Below, piece after piece: positions 6,535 through 14,420 of a stretch of 23,393 bases of DNA (its first letter is position 1; every line of letters begins with the position of its first letter). Position numbers and translations under genes: made by a program. Under the pieces are notes generated by a model. The model had not been told where the DNA came from and did no database searches. It saw only the letters and a program-made list of their open reading frames with translations. The stretch lies in NCBI GenBank assembly GCA_002408125.1, contig DHQO01000015.1, forward strand, positions 1-23,393, written 5' to 3'. The DNA comes from Hyphomonadaceae bacterium UBA5336. Lineage in GTDB: Bacteria; Pseudomonadota; Alphaproteobacteria; Caulobacterales; Hyphomonadaceae.

Positions 6535-8334
6535 TTGACCGAAACAACGCCTGCGTACGCAACGCCCGCCAAGGATACCAGCTTTTTCGGCCATCCGCGT
6601 GGCCTTGCCATCCTGTTTTTCACCGAGATGTGGGAGCGGTTTTCCTATTACGGGATGCGCGGTCTCCTGATCCTCTATCTCACCCAGCACTTTCTCTTTT
6701 CCGACGAGCGATCCTCGGTGATGTACGGCGCCTATACCGCGCTGGTCTATGTGATGACGATCATTGGCGGCACCTTGGCAGATCGATATCTCGGCCAGCG
6801 CAAGGCGGTGACCTTCGGCGCGATCCTCCTCTGCCTCGGCCATTTCGGTATGGCGTTCGAGGGGTCAGGGTCGAGCGAATATGTCGTCACCGGCGATGAG
6901 CGCATCGAGGTGCTCGACGAAGGCCGGGGCAGCGACCGCCAGCTCTTCGTCGAGGAAGACGGCGCGCTGAAGCGCATGGTGTTCGCCACAACCGGCGACA
7001 TCCAGATCCTGGAAACCGATGACCGCGCAGCAGAACCCACCGCCGCCGTGGCGCGCACCATTCCGGCGGCGAACTATGAGACAGAGATCGTCCGGCAGGG
7101 ACTCTACACCAATATTCTCTACTTCTCCCTCGCCCTGATCATTGCCGGCGTCGGCTATCTGAAAGCCAATATCTCGACCATTGTCGGCGCGCTCTACGAG
7201 TTCGACGATCCGCGCCGGGATTCCGGCTTCACCCTGTTCTATATGGGCATCAATCTCGGCTCCTTCCTGTCCGCCTTCAGCTGCGGGATCCTGGGTATTG
7301 TCTATGGCTGGGCCTGGGGCTTCGGCCTTGCGGGCATCGGCATGGCTGCCGGCCTGGTCGTCTTCCTCTGGGGCCAGAAATATCTCGATGGCGCCGCCGA
7401 GCCGCCCTCTGTCGAGAAACTGAAGGAGTCCGTTCTCGGGCCGATCAATGTCGAATGGGCCTGCTATCTCGTCGCCATCGCGATTATCGGCGTCGCCATG
7501 TTCCTGGTCGCAAATGCCGAGCTGATCCCGGACTGGTTCGTCGGCACGCTCGGCATCCTCGTCTTCATCGGCCTTGTCGCCTATGCCTTCACAAACCTGC
7601 ACGACACCGAGCGCAGCCGGATGTTCGCCGCGATCTATTTCGTGCTGGCGCAGATCCCCTTCTGGGCCCTGTTCGAGCAGGCCGGCTCCTCGCTGACCCT
7701 GTTCACCGACCGCCTGGTCGACAAGGAAGTGTTCGGCATGCAGGTGCCCACACCGGTCTTCCAGTCGCTCAATGCCGGCTATATCTTCGTCTTCGCGCCG
7801 ATCATGGCCTGGCTCTGGATCTTCCTCAACAGGCGCGGCTGGGAGCCCTCCACGCCGGTCAAGTTCGGCCTTGGCGTGATTGCGGTGGGCCTCGGCTTCC
7901 TCGCCCTTGTCGGCGGCATGACGGCGTCGGGCTCGACCGGGCTGACGGCGGTCTATTTCATCTTCCTGATCTACTGGATCCACACCATGGGCGAGTTGAT
8001 GGTCTCGCCGGTCGGCCTCTCGGCGGTCACCAAGATGGCCCCGGCGCGCGTGGTCGGCATGACCATGGGTGCCTGGTTCCTCTATTCGGGCCTGTCGAAC
8101 TATCTTGCCGGCGTCATCGCCCGCGGCACCGGCGCCGAAACGATAGGCGGCCAGATCACCAATGTCGCCGAAGCCAAGGCCAATTATGCCAGCGTCTACA
8201 CCCAGGTCTCCTATGTCGCGATTGGCATCGGCATCGTCATGCTGGCCATCTCGCCGATCATCAAGTCCTGGATGAAAGTGGGCGAAAAGACGCCGGAACT
8301 CTCGGACGAATTACAACATGCCGGGCATAACTAG
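6535..8334 (+). CDS. POT/PTR2-family proton-coupled peptide transporter with an extra insert
   Basis: A 599-residue MFS protein of the proton-dependent oligopeptide transporter family, which imports di- and tripeptides across the inner membrane. Landmarks: EMWERFSYYG (31-40, the ExxERFxYYG proton/substrate motif), GGTLADRYLGQRK (78-90), FYMGINLGS (235-243), FWALFEQAGSS, and GELMVSPVGLSAVTKMAP near the C terminus. Typical members are near 500 residues. The excess is largely a hydrophilic, acidic insert at about 110-189 between the third and fourth helices, predicted periplasmic. The start is TTG at 6535, supported by GGGGA six bases upstream. It ends 11 bases from the convergent rhodanese gene. 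Family is certain; exact substrate is not. Confidence 0.92.
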   Translation: MTETTPAYATPAKDTSFFGHPRGLAILFFTEMWERFSYYGMRGLLILYLTQHFLFSDERSSVMYGAYTALVYVMTIIGGTLADRYLGQRKAVTFGAILLCLGHFGMAFEGSGSSEYVVTGDERIEVLDEGRGSDRQLFVEEDGALKRMVFATTGDIQILETDDRAAEPTAAVARTIPAANYETEIVRQGLYTNILYFSLALIIAGVGYLKANISTIVGALYEFDDPRRDSGFTLFYMGINLGSFLSAFSCGILGIVYGWAWGFGLAGIGMAAGLVVFLWGQKYLDGAAEPPSVEKLKESVLGPINVEWACYLVAIAIIGVAMFLVANAELIPDWFVGTLGILVFIGLVAYAFTNLHDTERSRMFAAIYFVLAQIPFWALFEQAGSSLTLFTDRLVDKEVFGMQVPTPVFQSLNAGYIFVFAPIMAWLWIFLNRRGWEPSTPVKFGLGVIAVGLGFLALVGGMTASGSTGLTAVYFIFLIYWIHTMGELMVSPVGLSAVTKMAPARVVGMTMGAWFLYSGLSNYLAGVIARGTGAETIGGQITNVAEAKANYASVYTQVSYVAIGIGIVMLAISPIIKSWMKVGEKTPELSDELQHAGHN

Positions 8335-8345
8335 GCCGTCCTGCT

Positions 8346-8765
8346 TTATCTGCTGATTTGCTCCACAGGCAGGCCGGAGGCGATCCAGCCTTCCTCGCCC
8401 AGCGTGCCACCGGTCACGCTGGTGACGCTTTCATAGCCCGCTTCGATCAGCTGGTCGCGCGCCGCCGCCGAGCGCCCGCCCGAGCGGCAGATAAAGGCGA
8501 CATCGGCGTCCTTGTCATTGTCGAGGATCGCCTCGACCCTGGTCATGAAGTCCGGGTCCTGCAGCGTGACGCGCTCGGCGCCCTCGGCCACGCCGCTTTC
8601 CGCCCATTCCTCCGGCGTGCGTACATCGATCAGCACGACATCGCGTGTGTCCATATAGGCGCTGGCCTCGACAGGAGTGACCTCCGGCGGCAGGGGCGGC
8701 GTTGAGGCGCAGCCGGCCAGCGCCAGGGCAGCGACAAATCCTGAAACGACCAGTCCACGCATCAT
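8346..8765 (-). CDS. Rhodanese-domain lipoprotein
   Basis: A 139-residue protein with a lipoprotein signal: hydrophobic h-region 5-16 and lipobox LAGC ending at Cys19, with Ala at +2, which would favour outer-membrane sorting. The rest is a single rhodanese domain: VVLIDVRTPEEW (43-54) and the active loop CRSGGRS (93-99) with the catalytic Cys93, then a GG-x(n)-W ending. Rhodaneses carry a persulfide on the cysteine; periplasmic lipidated versions have little-defined roles. The start ATG at 8765 overlaps the tldD stop as ATGA, with GGGAGG upstream inside tldD, so translation is coupled to tldD. An alternative ATG is one codon later. Domain call is firm, function is open. Confidence 0.9.
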   Translation of the reverse strand: MMRGLVVSGFVAALALAGCASTPPLPPEVTPVEASAYMDTRDVVLIDVRTPEEWAESGVAEGAERVTLQDPDFMTRVEAILDNDKDADVAFICRSGGRSAAARDQLIEAGYESVTSVTGGTLGEEGWIASGLPVEQISR

Positions 8766-10165
8766 CCTGCACCTCCCACTGTCAGGCCACCCACTTTCAG
8801 GCTCGGCTGGCCGACGCCCACGGGCACCGACTGGCCGGCCTTGCCGCAGGTGCCAACGCCGTCATCCATGGCGAAATCATTGCCGATCATGGAGACCTTG
8901 GAAAGGGCTGTCGGGCCATGGCCAATCAGCGTGGCATTCTTTACCGGCGCGACCACTTTCCCATCCTCCACCAGATAGGCCTCGGTGCACTGGAAGACGA
9001 AATTGCCCGACGTAATGTCCACCTGGCCGCCGCCGAAATCCACCGCCCAGATGCCGCGCTTGATGGAGGCGACCATCTCGGCCGGGTCGTGTTCGCCCGC
9101 CAGCATGTAGGTGTTTGTCATGCGCGGCATGATGCCGGCGTCATAGCTTTCCCGGCGCCCGTTTCCGGTCGGCGCAACGCCCATCAGGCGGGCATTCTGG
9201 CGGTCTTGCATATAGCCGACGAGGATACCGTCCTCGATCAACACATTGCGCTGGGTGGGCGTGCCTTCATCATCGAAGGAGAGTGAACCGCGCCGGTCTT
9301 CCATGGTGCCATCATCGACCACGGTGACGCCCTTTGCCGCCACCTGCTCGCCGATGCGGCCGGAATAGACGCTGGTGCCCTTGCGGTTGAAATCGCCCTC
9401 AAGGCCGTGGCCGACCGCTTCGTGCAGCAGCACGGCGGGCCAACCCGGGCCGAGCACCACTTCCATCTCGCCGGCAGGCGTCGGGATGGATTCCAGATTG
9501 GTCGCAGCCTTTTTCAGCGCGCGCTCAGCCAGGGCCTTCCAGCGCTCCGGCGCGATCCATTCGTCATAGGCCGCGCGACCGCCAGCCCCGGCGCTGGCGC
9601 TCTCACGGCGGCCATCCTTTTCCAGCGTGACCGACACATTCAGGCGCACCAGCGGGCGGATCTCGTGCATCGCCTCGCCGCCGGGGCGCAGGATGTCCAC
9701 CTCGCGGCGTGACCCGGCCAGAGACACAGAGACCTGCACCACGCGCGGGTCCTTCGCTCGCGTCCAGGCGTCGATCTCCGCCAGCAGGTTCGTCTTGGCG
9801 CCGAAATCGGGCGCTTCGGTCGGGTCGATCTGGGCGTAGAGCCGACGATTGGCCGGGGTGGGGCCGGTGTCCAGCGAGCCGGAATAGCCGCGCTTGGCCT
9901 TGGCGGCGGTCTCCGCCGCGCGGGTGATTGCTGCTTCGGTGAGTTCGGCGGCATGGGCATTGCCCGTCGCCTCGCCCGCCACCACACGCAGGCCGAAGCC
10001 CTGATTGGTATCATAGGCGGCTGATTTCAGCCGGCCATCGTCGAACATGAAGCTTTCAGAGCGCGAGCGCTCCACAAAAATGTCGCCATCGTCTGCGCCA
10101 CTGGCGGCATCGGCGAGGATCTGGGCGGCGCGGGCGGTGTCGAAAGGCAGGGCTGTCTGGGTCAT
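8762..10165 (-). CDS. tldD: Metalloprotease TldD
   Basis: TldD, usually with its homologue TldE/PmbA, forms a cytoplasmic metalloprotease that cleaves unfolded or modified peptides and was characterised in microcin B17 maturation and CcdA degradation. The 467-residue protein carries the metal site HEAVGH at 248-253, the family segments NTYMLAGEHDPAEM and the cysteine-containing CGKAGQSVPVGVGQP near the C terminus. Length is typical. No TldE partner lies in the window. The ATG at 10165 gives the standard N terminus; frames further upstream read into the alr promoter region. No Shine-Dalgarno sequence is visible, and a TTGCCA-17-CATATT pair ends seven bases before the ATG. The downstream rhodanese gene overlaps its stop codon. 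Confidence 0.95.
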   Translation of the reverse strand: MTQTALPFDTARAAQILADAASGADDGDIFVERSRSESFMFDDGRLKSAAYDTNQGFGLRVVAGEATGNAHAAELTEAAITRAAETAAKAKRGYSGSLDTGPTPANRRLYAQIDPTEAPDFGAKTNLLAEIDAWTRAKDPRVVQVSVSLAGSRREVDILRPGGEAMHEIRPLVRLNVSVTLEKDGRRESASAGAGGRAAYDEWIAPERWKALAERALKKAATNLESIPTPAGEMEVVLGPGWPAVLLHEAVGHGLEGDFNRKGTSVYSGRIGEQVAAKGVTVVDDGTMEDRRGSLSFDDEGTPTQRNVLIEDGILVGYMQDRQNARLMGVAPTGNGRRESYDAGIMPRMTNTYMLAGEHDPAEMVASIKRGIWAVDFGGGQVDITSGNFVFQCTEAYLVEDGKVVAPVKNATLIGHGPTALSKVSMIGNDFAMDDGVGTCGKAGQSVPVGVGQPSLKVGGLTVGGAG

Positions 10166-10172
10166 GCCGGTG

Positions 10173-10201
10173 AATATGAGGAGGCGCGGGCGCCTTGGCA
10201 A
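10173..10201 (-). promoter_or_regulatory. Candidate tldD promoter, possibly leaderless
   Basis: Minus-strand TTGCCA (10201-10196; five of six bases match TTGACA), a 17-base spacer and CATATT (10178-10173) lie seven bases before the ATG at 10165. Predicted transcription starts at or one base before the start codon, consistent with the missing Shine-Dalgarno sequence. Confidence 0.45.
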
Positions 10202-10217
10202 TCGCAATGGTGAATGC

Positions 10218-10246
10218 GTGACAGATGCACGGAATGGAAATAGGTC
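10218..10246 (+). promoter_or_regulatory. Weak candidate alr promoter
   Basis: GTGACA (10218-10223), a 17-base spacer and TAGGTC (10241-10246) end seven bases before the alr ATG at 10254. The -35 is good but the -10 is poor (two of six matches). Its position back-to-back with the tldD promoter, and a spacing identical to it, are the main reasons to list it. Confidence 0.25.
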
Positions 10247-10253
10247 CACCGGG

Positions 10254-11318
10254 ATGAGCATTCGCCCCCGCGCCCGCGTGCATCTTTCCAGTATCGCCGA
10301 GAACTGGCGCCTCTATGACCGGCTGTCCGGGCCGGGCGGGGCAGGGGCCGTGGTGAAGGCCGATGCCTATGGTCATGGCGCCGCGCCGGTCTCGCGCGCG
10401 CTGGCCGGCGCGGGATGCACGAGCTTCTTCGTCGCCTATGCCTTTGAGGGCGAAGAGGTACGCCGCGCCGTTGGGCCGGGGCCGGTGATCCATGTGTTCA
10501 GCGGGTTTTCGCCCGAAGAGGCGGATGTGTGCCGCGCGGCGGTGTTGACGCCCGTGCTCAACAGTCTTGAGAATATCGACGCCTGGCTGGCATCCGGCGC
10601 GGACCTGCCCTTTGCGCTGCATGTGGATACCGGGATGAACCGGCTCGGCCTGCGCCTGGAGGATCTCGCCGAGGCGCGCCGCCGGCTGAACGGGCGCGAA
10701 CCCGTGCTGCTGATCTCGCACTTAGCCTGCGCCGACGATCCTGCCTCGGGGATGAACCAGGCCCAGTCCCACGCCTTTGCCGAGGCGTGTGCGCAGTTTC
10801 CCGGCGTGGCGACCAGCTTTGCCAATTCCGCGGGCCACGGCCTCTCGCCAGAGATGCGGCGCGGACTCACGCGCCCCGGCATCGGCCTTTATGGTGGCGG
10901 GGCCGGCCCGACCCGGCCCGAGGGCCTCAAACCCGGCATGACACTGGAAGCGGCCATCCTGCAGGTCCGCACCGCGCGCGCCGGGGAGAGCGTTGGCTAT
11001 GGCGCCACGGCGCGGCGGAAGCGCGACACGCTGCTCGCCACGGTCGGCCTTGGCTATGGCGACGGATTTCTCCGCTCGGCAGGCAATTCCGGCTTTGCGT
11101 ATCTCGGTGAGACCTGTTGCCCAATTGTCGGCAGGGTGTCGATGGACCTTATCTCCCTTGATGTCAGCGCAGCTGCCCCTCTTGCCAAACAGGGCGCATG
11201 GGTTGAATTCATTGGCGCCAAGGCCGACCTGGAGCGCCAGGCCGCGGCTGCAGGCACGCTTGGTTATGAACTGACGACAGGATTGGGTGCACGTGTCGAA
11301 CGCATCTACGAAGACTAG
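10254..11318 (+). CDS. alr: Alanine racemase
   Basis: A PLP enzyme converting L- to D-alanine for peptidoglycan. The 354-residue product has the PLP lysine Lys35 in VVKADAYGHG, the barrel segment HVDTGMNRLGL (123-133), the catalytic-tyrosine region SVGYG (Tyr249) and GRVSMDLISLDV (293-304). Length is normal for the family. The ATG at 10254 was chosen because it gives the canonical start; the open frame continues upstream through the divergent tldD promoter region without homology. Its 3' end overlaps the next gene, an MlaE-type permease, by 32 bases, so the three plus-strand genes here probably form one transcript linking D-alanine supply and lipid transport by position only. Confidence 0.93.
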   Translation: MSIRPRARVHLSSIAENWRLYDRLSGPGGAGAVVKADAYGHGAAPVSRALAGAGCTSFFVAYAFEGEEVRRAVGPGPVIHVFSGFSPEEADVCRAAVLTPVLNSLENIDAWLASGADLPFALHVDTGMNRLGLRLEDLAEARRRLNGREPVLLISHLACADDPASGMNQAQSHAFAEACAQFPGVATSFANSAGHGLSPEMRRGLTRPGIGLYGGGAGPTRPEGLKPGMTLEAAILQVRTARAGESVGYGATARRKRDTLLATVGLGYGDGFLRSAGNSGFAYLGETCCPIVGRVSMDLISLDVSAAAPLAKQGAWVEFIGAKADLERQAAAAGTLGYELTTGLGARVERIYED

Positions 11319-12108
11319 CGGCGGCTTTCCCAATCCGCTGCAATGGATCGGTGTTGGCATCCTGGCGACCTGCCAGGAGTTGGGCCGGCTTGCCATCTTT
11401 GCCAGCCGTGTGAAGTTTGCCGCGCTGACCCCCCGCTGGTTTGTTGGCGCGATCCTTCGCCAGATGGTTTCCATCGGCTTCTACTCGCTGCCCGTCGTCG
11501 GCCTGTCGGCGATCTTCATCGGCGCGGCGCTGGCCCTGAACATCTATTCCGGCGGTTCGCGCTTCGGCGCAGAGCAGTTCGTGCCGACCATCGTGGTGCT
11601 GGGCATCACGCGCGAGCTCGGTGTGGTCATCACCGGTCTGATGCTCGCGGGCCGCGTCTCTGCCGGTATTGCGGCGGAAGTGGGTGCGATGCGCGTGACC
11701 GAACAGATCGACGCGCTCAAGACGCTGTCGGCCAATCCATTTCGATATCTTTATGCGCCGCGCTTCCTCGCCGCGATGGTGACCCTGCCGATCCTGGTCC
11801 TGATCGCCGATATCATTGGCGTGATGGGAGGGTGGCTGGTTTCCACCCAGGCGCTGGACTTTGATTCCACAGTCTATCTGCGCAATACGCTCGATTTCGT
11901 GACCATCGAGGATGTCGCGGTCGGCCTGATCAAGGCGGTGGTGTTCGGCGGCGTGATCGCGATCATGGGCTGCTACCATGGCGCCAATTCCAAGGCTGGC
12001 GCGACGGGCGTCGGCCGGGCCGCGACGCTCTCCATGGTGTCGGCCGCCGTGCTGGTGCTGGGCCTCAACTATGTCATGTCCACCCTGTTCGAAAGCATTG
12101 GCCTGTGA
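11287..12108 (+). CDS. MlaE-family lipid ABC transporter permease
   Basis: A 273-residue inner-membrane permease of the MlaE/YrbE type, which moves phospholipid or other lipids between the membranes together with an MlaF ATPase and an MCE (MlaD) ring. The family hallmark AGRVSAGIAAEVGAMRVTEQ lies at about 121-140, followed by IDALKTL, and there are about five hydrophobic segments after an amphipathic N-terminal helix. The GTG at 11287 lies inside the end of alr; a second GTG two codons later is an equally possible start. Its stop overlaps the ATPase start as GTGA, giving tight coupling. No MlaD, MlaC or MlaB gene follows. Gene symbol is withheld because paralogues (Ttg2/TGD-like) cannot be separated by eye. 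Confidence 0.9.
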   Translation: MHVSNASTKTSGGFPNPLQWIGVGILATCQELGRLAIFASRVKFAALTPRWFVGAILRQMVSIGFYSLPVVGLSAIFIGAALALNIYSGGSRFGAEQFVPTIVVLGITRELGVVITGLMLAGRVSAGIAAEVGAMRVTEQIDALKTLSANPFRYLYAPRFLAAMVTLPILVLIADIIGVMGGWLVSTQALDFDSTVYLRNTLDFVTIEDVAVGLIKAVVFGGVIAIMGCYHGANSKAGATGVGRAATLSMVSAAVLVLGLNYVMSTLFESIGL

Positions 12109-12869
12109 CCCTTTCCATTCTTGAGCTTCGCGGGGTCGAGAAGTCCTTCGGCCGCAACCATGTCCTGCGCGGCGTCGACCTGGATGTGGCGCCGGGCCAG
12201 TCCCTCGTCGTGCTTGGCGGGTCCGGCTCGGGCAAGTCGGTGATGCTGAAGAACGCGCTCGGCCTGATGACGCCCGATGCCGGCAATATCTTTTTCGATG
12301 GCGAGGATGTTACCCGCGACCAGGGCCGCTCGCGCGATGCCATGCGCGCGCGGATCGGCATGCTGTTCCAGTCCGCCGCGCTGTTCGATTCCCTCACCGT
12401 CTGGGAGAATGTCGCCTTCCGCCTGATCCATGCTGACCGGCTCAAGCGCAAGGAGGCCAAGGAGCGCGCCATCGCGTCCTTGAAGAAGGTGCGCCTCGGC
12501 GCCTCGGTGGCTGACCTGCGCCCAGCGGAATTGTCGGGCGGGATGCAGAAGCGCGTGGGCCTTGCCCGCGCCATCATCTCCGAGCCGGATCTGATCTTCT
12601 TCGACGAGCCGACCACAGGCCTCGATCCGATCACGGCGGATGCCATCAACGACCTGATTATCGAGCAGGTGAAGGGCCTTGGCGCAGCGTCGATCTCGAT
12701 CACCCATGACATGGCCTCGGCGCGCAAGATCGCCGACGAGATCGCCATGCTGTTCGAGGGCAAGATCATCTGGCGCGGCCCGGCCAGCATGATCGACCAT
12801 TCCGGCAACGCCTATGTCGACCAGTTCGTCCACGGGCGCGCCGAAGGCCCGATCCAGCCGTCGATCTAG
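12105..12869 (+). CDS. MlaF-family lipid ABC transporter ATPase
   Basis: A 254-residue ABC ATPase with Walker A GGSGSGKS (38-45), Q-loop LFQSAALFDSLTV (87-99), signature LSGGMQKR (143-150), Walker B LIFFDEP (163-169), D-loop GLDP and switch His201. The AALFDSLTVWENV segment and the C-terminal FVHGRAEGPI are characteristic of the MlaF/Ttg2A group. It powers the preceding MlaE-type permease on the cytoplasmic side. The start is GTG sharing a GTGA with the permease stop. Only three bases separate its stop from that of the convergent phosphotransferase gene. Confidence 0.93.
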   Translation: MTLSILELRGVEKSFGRNHVLRGVDLDVAPGQSLVVLGGSGSGKSVMLKNALGLMTPDAGNIFFDGEDVTRDQGRSRDAMRARIGMLFQSAALFDSLTVWENVAFRLIHADRLKRKEAKERAIASLKKVRLGASVADLRPAELSGGMQKRVGLARAIISEPDLIFFDEPTTGLDPITADAINDLIIEQVKGLGAASISITHDMASARKIADEIAMLFEGKIIWRGPASMIDHSGNAYVDQFVHGRAEGPIQPSI

Positions 12870-12872
12870 GCC

Positions 12873-13958
12873 CTATTCCATTCCCGCCATGCGCGCGCGT
12901 TCGGCGGCGAATTTCGCCAGCGGGGCCACGCGTTCGGCCATGCTTGCGGCATGGGCGCTATTGGCGGTGCCATCCCTGACCCGGCCGACAATGCCCTGGC
13001 AGATCGCGGCGAGGCGGAAGCCGTTATAGGCGAAATAATAGTTCAGGTCCGGCAGGCCATCGCGCCCGGTATGCTGGCAATAGAGCGCGGAGTATTCCTC
13101 CATGGTCGGGATGCCGTAGGCCTGCATGTCCTCGATATCCACCAACGCGCCGCGCCCCGGGTCCGAGCTTGGCATCACCCAGTTCATCAGATGGTAACTG
13201 AAGTCGGCCAGCGGATCGCCGAGGGTGCACAGCTCCCAATCGAGCACGGCGATGACCTTCGGCTCTGTCGGGTGCAGGATCATGTTGTCGAGGCGATAGT
13301 CGCCATGGACGATCGTGGTGGTATCGCCCGGTGGGATGTTCTCCGGCAGCCAGGCGATGAGGTCGTCCATATCCCTGATCGTCTCGGTTTGCGAGGCGGA
13401 GTACTGCTTGGACCAGCGATGGATCTGGCGGGCGACATAATCGCCTTCCTTGCCGAAGCCTTCCAGCCCCACCGCGCGCCAGTCGACATTGTGGAGATCC
13501 GCGAAGGTTTTCACCTTGGCCTCATAGATGGCGCGGCGCTCGGCCGGGTCCATGCCGGGCAGGGTGCCGTCCCAGAGGATGCGGCCTTCGACATTGTCCA
13601 TGATATAAAACATGGTGCCGACGACATCCTCATCCGTGCACAGGCCATAGGGCCTCGCGACGGGATAGCCGAGCGGATAGAGCGCGCTGATGACGCGGAA
13701 CTCGCGGTCGACCGCATGGGCGCTGGGCAGGAGCTTGCCGGGCGGCTTGCGGCGCATGACATAGGCCTTGGTGGGCGTGATCAGCTTGTAGGTCGGGTTG
13801 GACTGGCCGCCCTTGAACTGGCGCACGACCAGCGGGCCTTCATAGCCCTCGACATTGTCTTCCATCCAGGCCGCGAGACCCGCCTCGTTGAAGCGATGGC
13901 TCTCTGCCACCTCCTGGGTGCCGGTGAACATTTCTTGCGCATTGCCGCCATGGACCAT
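12873..13958 (-). CDS. APH-fold phosphotransferase family protein (ACAD10/11 N-domain-like)
   Basis: A 361-residue kinase-like protein of the aminoglycoside phosphotransferase (APH) fold. Visible motifs: the substrate/ATP loop QFKGGQSNPTYKL (47-59), catalytic HGDYRLDN (218-225) and metal-binding VLDWE (238-242), followed by GDPLADFSYHL. The GGQSNPTY plus LDWELCTLGDPLADF combination is typical of homologues of the N-terminal domain of ACAD10/ACAD11, usually linked to acyl-CoA dehydrogenases in fatty or hydroxy acid catabolism, not to antibiotic resistance; that role is inferred. The ATG at 13958 has GGGAGG six bases upstream; an in-frame extension of ten codons is possible but unsupported. No acyl-CoA dehydrogenase is present in the window. 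Confidence 0.87.
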   Translation of the reverse strand: MVHGGNAQEMFTGTQEVAESHRFNEAGLAAWMEDNVEGYEGPLVVRQFKGGQSNPTYKLITPTKAYVMRRKPPGKLLPSAHAVDREFRVISALYPLGYPVARPYGLCTDEDVVGTMFYIMDNVEGRILWDGTLPGMDPAERRAIYEAKVKTFADLHNVDWRAVGLEGFGKEGDYVARQIHRWSKQYSASQTETIRDMDDLIAWLPENIPPGDTTTIVHGDYRLDNMILHPTEPKVIAVLDWELCTLGDPLADFSYHLMNWVMPSSDPGRGALVDIEDMQAYGIPTMEEYSALYCQHTGRDGLPDLNYYFAYNGFRLAAICQGIVGRVRDGTANSAHAASMAERVAPLAKFAAERARMAGME

Positions 13959-14030
13959 GTCGCGCCTCCCGTCTTGTTTCCGAACCATTGTGTAGCGCAG
14001 ACCGGCGCGGGGTAAATGCCGGACGGTGCG

Positions 14031-14420
14031 TCACCCCCCGGTTCGTAGCGCCTTGATCGCTGCCATCGCCCGCTCGGCCTCAGCAGCCGGAACGAAGATA
14101 TGGTCGTGATGGGCCGCCGCGACCACATTGCAGGGAATGCACGCCTCGGTGAGCGCATTGGAAAGCGCCGCGGTCAGGCCGACCGCATGCAGGCTGGACG
14201 TTGCGGTGATCTCCAGCCAGGCCCAGCGCGCCTCTTCCTCGGCCTCATCAGGCGAGAGGATGATGCAGGTCCAGCCTTCGCGTTCGCGGAACGCCATCAT
14301 CGCCGCGTGGAGATCGGGCGGGGTCTCCTGGGTGGCAAAGCTGTAGTCGCCGGGATGGCGATAGACATTCAGGCCGGCGAGCAGTTTGGCCAGGTCGCGC
14401 TCGCCGGGCAGCCCGCTCAT
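14031..14420 (-). CDS. Small ACT-domain protein (DUF2241/ACT_3-like)
   Basis: A 129-residue protein with two ACT-like halves: an N-terminal part (LAKLLAGLNVYRHPGDYSFAT, 10-30, split here across strands) and a C-terminal ACT unit with LHAVGLTAALSNAL (78-91) and HHDHIFVP (104-111). ACT domains commonly bind amino acids as allosteric ligands; freestanding members of this group have no settled function. The ATG at 14420 overlaps the purD stop as ATGA, so it is translationally coupled to purD. Any open frame upstream of 14420 is out-of-phase purD sequence. It may sense an amino acid in relation to purine synthesis, which is speculation from position. Confidence 0.82.
   Translation of the reverse strand: MSGLPGERDLAKLLAGLNVYRHPGDYSFATQETPPDLHAAMMAFREREGWTCIILSPDEAEEEARWAWLEITATSSLHAVGLTAALSNALTEACIPCNVVAAAHHDHIFVPAAEAERAMAAIKALRTGG

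Noticed and set aside
6865..7983. 372-residue open frame antisense to the peptide transporter
   Set aside because: Composition is the complement of membrane-helix codons (highly charged, no hydrophobic core), a shadow of the transporter.
12069..12833. Two overlapping open frames antisense to the MlaF-type ATPase
   Set aside because: The plus strand encodes all ABC ATPase motifs; the opposite-strand products show none.
12951..14015. Long open frame antisense to the phosphotransferase gene
   Set aside because: The minus-strand product has intact APH motifs; the antisense product is rich in scattered His/Asp/Glu/Gly with no fold-like pattern.
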